From the NCBI RefSeq assembly GCF_000346465.2, contig NC_034010.1, positions 20,738,335-20,802,334 on the forward strand: 64,000 nucleotides of DNA. The letters run 5' to 3'. Position numbers and translations under genes: made by a program. The notes below the pieces were generated by a model. It saw only the letters and a program-made list of their open reading frames with translations. It had not been told where the DNA came from and ran no database searches. The DNA comes from Prunus persica. Lineage: Eukaryota > Streptophyta > Magnoliopsida > Rosales > Rosaceae. The stretch's first letter is position 1; every line of letters begins with the position of its first letter. This document shows positions 60,601 through 64,000 of the stretch, one piece after another.

Positions 60601-63084
60601 GCTAAGTCTGTGTGGTTATCTGTATTTGTATTGGCTCTTATGGCTGACGGCCTTTGTGCTTGAATTATAAATGTAATCTATCTTCTTTATCTTCAAAAAA
60701 ATCCAAACAATTTTAATTAGGGTCCGTGTACGAATAATTATGCTAATTAATTGAAATGGTTAGATTAACAAATTATTCTAATAATGCAAATGCTTGAGAA
60801 GGTATCGCCGAGGCTGAACACAAATATCTGAATTGACTACAAAATGTTGGATGAAAGCTTAGCACTAGGCGTCCTTACGTTCTTGAATCATGGGGACACT
60901 GAAGGGCACATTTACCACAAACACATGGGAAATTCTTGCCCTCTCCACCACCACACGTATTGGATTTTTCATTCAAATAATTTAATTCATTTTTAATTCA
61001 ATAATATTATTATAAATAAATAAATAAATAAATAACCCTTCAAAGTCAGAATATCTTCCAAGTTTGACATATATTTATATATGGAGCCTTTGGTTGTACA
61101 TAAACTAGTAGACTTTATAAAGGGGAACTAGTAGGCTTTATAAACAAGCAAGATTTTTCTATCTTGCATAAGTTTCTCTATGTTATGCCCTAACTCACGG
61201 GCATATCTTTTTGCTGCATTCATATTTTTTTTTTTATCAAAACCAATTACCGCATTTGCCTTTCACTCTCTCTATTTAGTCAAAAGATAAAAATAACTTC
61301 TGTTTCAAGCATTTCTTATGCTTGTAGCATGATAGCCCCTAACATATGCCCTTCACTATGCTTGATGATGCAGCTATAATCAAGGAACGTTAAGTCTTAC
61401 GTAAAGTCGAGTCGATCAAGAATGCTTAATAAACGTAAAGTTTTATTTTATTTTTACGGTCAAATTTAACATGTTATATTGTGAACCTTTCAATCGATGA
61501 GATGATATAAAATTAGATTGGATTTTTGGCATGGATAAATATTTAATGAGAACATGGGGTGGGAAGGATGGAACCCAACAAGTACCTTTCACATGTCAAT
61601 TTGTTTTTCTATGTGCCAAGCGTACTTTGAATGGAATTGGTTTGACAAAAAAAATGCACATGAAGGTGGCTATTTTTGGATACTGACTCTTGTGGTTAGG
61701 CTTTGGGCTTTATTAAATGTGATGCACTAAATATATCACAAGGGAAAATTAGAGTAAAATATCTTAGGAGAATGGAATGAATGTTTCAACTATGCCATGT
61801 GCCTTTGAAAATGACCTGAATAAAAGTGTTTTGAGTCAATGACTGTGGAAATTAATATCTAAATTTGGGCTTAATTTTTGGCTCAACTTCACCATGAAGA
61901 TTGAAATCCAAACAGAAAAAAAAATATTTGTAACCCAATTTAAGTATTGCTTTGACAATTGCTGAAATCTAGGAAGCCTATAACCTTCTGAACAGTCCAT
62001 AGTGGAAAAAATAATTTACAAAGTTAGCTCAAAATCCGGCCCCGCTCGATGATTAGCCCCAATTGGCTTGGTCTGCTCTAAGATTGAGTAGGACTTGAGC
62101 AAAGTGTTTGAAATCTTGAATTAAGTTCATATTGTATAAAAATTTGTTACAAAAAGATATAAAAAAAAACTTAGGAAAAAAGAAAAAAGGCCCGGCCCTT
62201 CAAGGCCTATGCGCGGCCTGGTTTGGCCCAGCCCACGAAGCCCGTTTAGACCCAACCTAATAAACAGGCTGAGTTTTGACCTTTGAAACCTTGATCCGGC
62301 CTGAAAAATGAAAAAAAGCCCGAAAGGCCCGGCCTCAAATATTTGTTGTCTCTATTGTTCGTGTTCAAATTTCCTTCTTATTATATATGTTGTTGTAAAG
62401 AAAGTAATGGAGCTCACATAAAGAAAAGAAGGAAATAATATTCAAAAAGCTTAATGATGATATTGGAACTTAATGATGATGTTGGAAGCCATCCAATTTG
62501 CATATAAATAGACTTTCCATTGCTTAGCAAAACACTCCAACGAAGAAGAGAGGAAAGAAAGGAAGAGTGAGAGGAAAGAAGAGAGAGTGTGAAATCTGAG
62601 TATCAGTGAGTTCTATCTAAGAGAATTTTGTCAGTGTAAACACCAGAAAAACAAATATAATTCTACTCTCAATATTCAGTGGCACTTTTCGTACTCTGAT
62701 TATTTTATTTTTATAACATATGTTTATTTATTTTCACAAATGTTTAACATCAAACCCTACAAAAATGGGCACAAGTTATGCCTCTCACTCTCAAATTCTT
62801 GTTCATCCTATCTTTACAAGCCAAAAGATGAAATTCTCAGAGATACAAGCACCCTGTCTGCATCTTTAGCCAAAGGCCACTATTAGATACTGCTCCTAGC
62901 TATATATCATCATAACACATGTCTCATTCATGGCTTTATTTTGGGCCATTTCACAGACTATTCACTGAAGCAATGTTCTGCCTTCAGAGACCCAAATTTC
63001 CACTATGCGAATGGGGACCCAAATTGAGTGAGAAGGTTGAGACTTGAGAGCCATTTGGTGAAAATTAAAAAATAAAAAATTTAT
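60601..63084. other. Spacer with repeats
   Basis: This holds an AAAT microsatellite (61013-61034), a 23-bp tandem duplication (61107-61152, AACTAGTAG units), a GGCCCGGCC-rich degenerate repeat (62180-62340) and a possible LTR-like promoter block (62450-62760). No gene is seen. The last 250 bp is the 3' flank of the right-edge gene. Confidence 0.45.
62450..62760 (+). repeat. Possible solo LTR or promoter relic
   Basis: A perfect TATAAATAG at 62503 is followed by a GA-rich leader-like stretch and a TATTTTATTTTTATAAC end, the order expected of a U3-R-U5 segment. A 19-bp tandem duplication (CTTAATGATGATRTTGGAA) precedes it. TG/CA ends and a target duplication could not be fixed. Confidence 0.25.
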
Positions 63085-63591
63085 TTATCTTGATAAGAGA
63101 TCAACCAGAAGCTCCTCCATCAAGAAATCTGTCATGGCAGTCTCAATTTCTAAGGCCATCTCCTCTTGCTCATACTCAAACTTGTTCCACCTCCCTCCTT
63201 TATGCATGTCTCTAACACAAGCTTCCTTCTTGTGCTCTAGCCCCCACTCAAGTTCATTGTGTTCTCCACTCACCCAAGCTTTTGCTTTGCTCACCATCTC
63301 CCATTGAAATCCATCATCAGTTTGATTTCTTTGGACACTCATTTCTTCTCTAAAGAAATCCAACAGCAGTTTATCTTCCAAATGGCCTTCCTCACAGCTG
63401 TCTGGTGATGAGCTAGTTGCTTTGACATAATTCAACAGCTCCATGGCCATTTCTTCATCTTCATCACCCACATTGGCAAGGCTTTGATCAAAAGTACTTG
63501 TAAATGAATCATCTTCATCTTCCCCAAATTGACAATCAAGCACTGAAACTGGACTGTGCTGTTCATCTTCATCACCCAGCAGTATCTCAAC
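63085..63591 (-). CDS. C-terminal exon of an acidic protein, perhaps DUF4378-like (partial)
   Basis: A terminal exon starts at 63591 after the acceptor ATTGGCAG and runs to TAA at 63085, 168 codons open. The gene extends beyond the right edge. It begins VEILLGDEDEQHSPVSVLDC, an acidic stretch with the SPVSVLD motif common before the C-terminal domain of plant DUF4378 proteins, and ends with the helix ALEIETAMTDFLMEELLVDLL, similar to the end of that domain. The middle is charged and low in complexity. The family assignment is inference. Exon reality is supported by length, composition and splice site. Confidence 0.55.
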   Translation of the reverse strand, partial: VEILLGDEDEQHSPVSVLDCQFGEDEDDSFTSTFDQSLANVGDEDEEMAMELLNYVKATSSSPDSCEEGHLEDKLLLDFFREEMSVQRNQTDDGFQWEMVSKAKAWVSGEHNELEWGLEHKKEACVRDMHKGGRWNKFEYEQEEMALEIETAMTDFLMEELLVDLLSR

Positions 63592-64000
63592 CTGCCAATG
63601 TTCACACACCAATCAAATTCAGCACAGTGTACAATTCTTATGAACAAAATTTAAAAGTCAACATTTTAAATTTATGTGAACTAATTAGGCATAGAGATAA
63701 TAAATAAATAATAAAATCCTCTTTTATTTCAGCATTTGCCAAAGTGACAGAAATTGTTGTTACCCAAAAAGGGTGACAAAAACTGTTGCTTTGGACATAC
63801 TTAAATTTGTATTTAAGTACATATTAAAATATCAGATCAAAGTACTTTGGGATCTAAACGTAAATGTATTTTAGGTTAGTAGTAAACTTCTGTTTTGTCT
63901 GATATGCATGATAAACTCTCTGATATATGCTTTAGCCATGGTTCATGGTTAAAGAACTTATTTTTTGCGTCAAAGTTTAGGAGGGATAGGGAGATGCCAT
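63592..64000 (-). other. Intron of the right-edge gene
   Basis: AT-rich sequence upstream of the acceptor at 63592. No further coding exon can be placed before the window ends. Confidence 0.4.

Overview
The window is a gene-containing stretch of a plant nuclear chromosome, almost certainly a woody eudicot and possibly Rosaceae (the family guess rests only on general protein resemblance). The reasons are AT-rich introns with GT-AG borders, eight recognisable plant protein families built from many short exons, MITEs, SINE-like and LINE-like relics, and long AT-rich spacers. I see no prokaryotic operon, CRISPR array, rRNA or convincing tRNA gene. Exon borders were read by eye from reading frame, splice consensus and family conservation, so ends may be off by a few bases.

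Layout. 172-704 (+) is the C-terminal end of a two-helix membrane protein that enters from the left edge. 3462-6433 (-) is the cytosolic tail-anchored-protein ATPase GET3a. 7402-12800 (-) is an SPX-MFS phosphate transporter. A 5 kb spacer follows, with a MITE nested inside another MITE. 18870-20867 (+) is the Golgi Qb-SNARE membrin. 21115 to about 28600 is a direct tandem duplication of a CCCH zinc finger/WD40 gene (ZFWD type), both copies open (457 and 444 aa). 29157-33219 (-) is an EXS-domain membrane protein, head to head with a SET DOMAIN GROUP 40-like methyltransferase at 34154-41117 (+).

41734 to 51070 is the most dynamic part. An intact VIT/CCC1-type membrane protein gene (MEB-like) and a decayed partial copy lie 6.8 kb apart in the same orientation. 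Between them are two unusual genes: a highly diverged proteasome beta5-like gene that keeps the catalytic residues but has a frameshift and a long C-terminal extension, and an acidic Cys-rich zinc-knuckle-like gene that has duplicated one of its own exons. 52626-55222 (-) is a UDP-galactose/UDP-glucose transporter (UTR2-like). From 55.2 to 63.0 kb there is mostly repeat-rich spacer with two LINE 3' ends carrying RNase H-like fragments. 63085-63591 (-) is the last exon of an acidic protein whose gene continues off the right edge.

Functional links are loose, as is normal in plants. GET3a, membrin and UTR2 all serve the secretory pathway. The SPX-MFS and EXS genes each carry half of the domain set found in PHO1-type phosphate exporters. 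No operon-like or pathway cluster is evident. The best candidates for undescribed biology are the proteasome-like gene and its zinc-knuckle neighbour.
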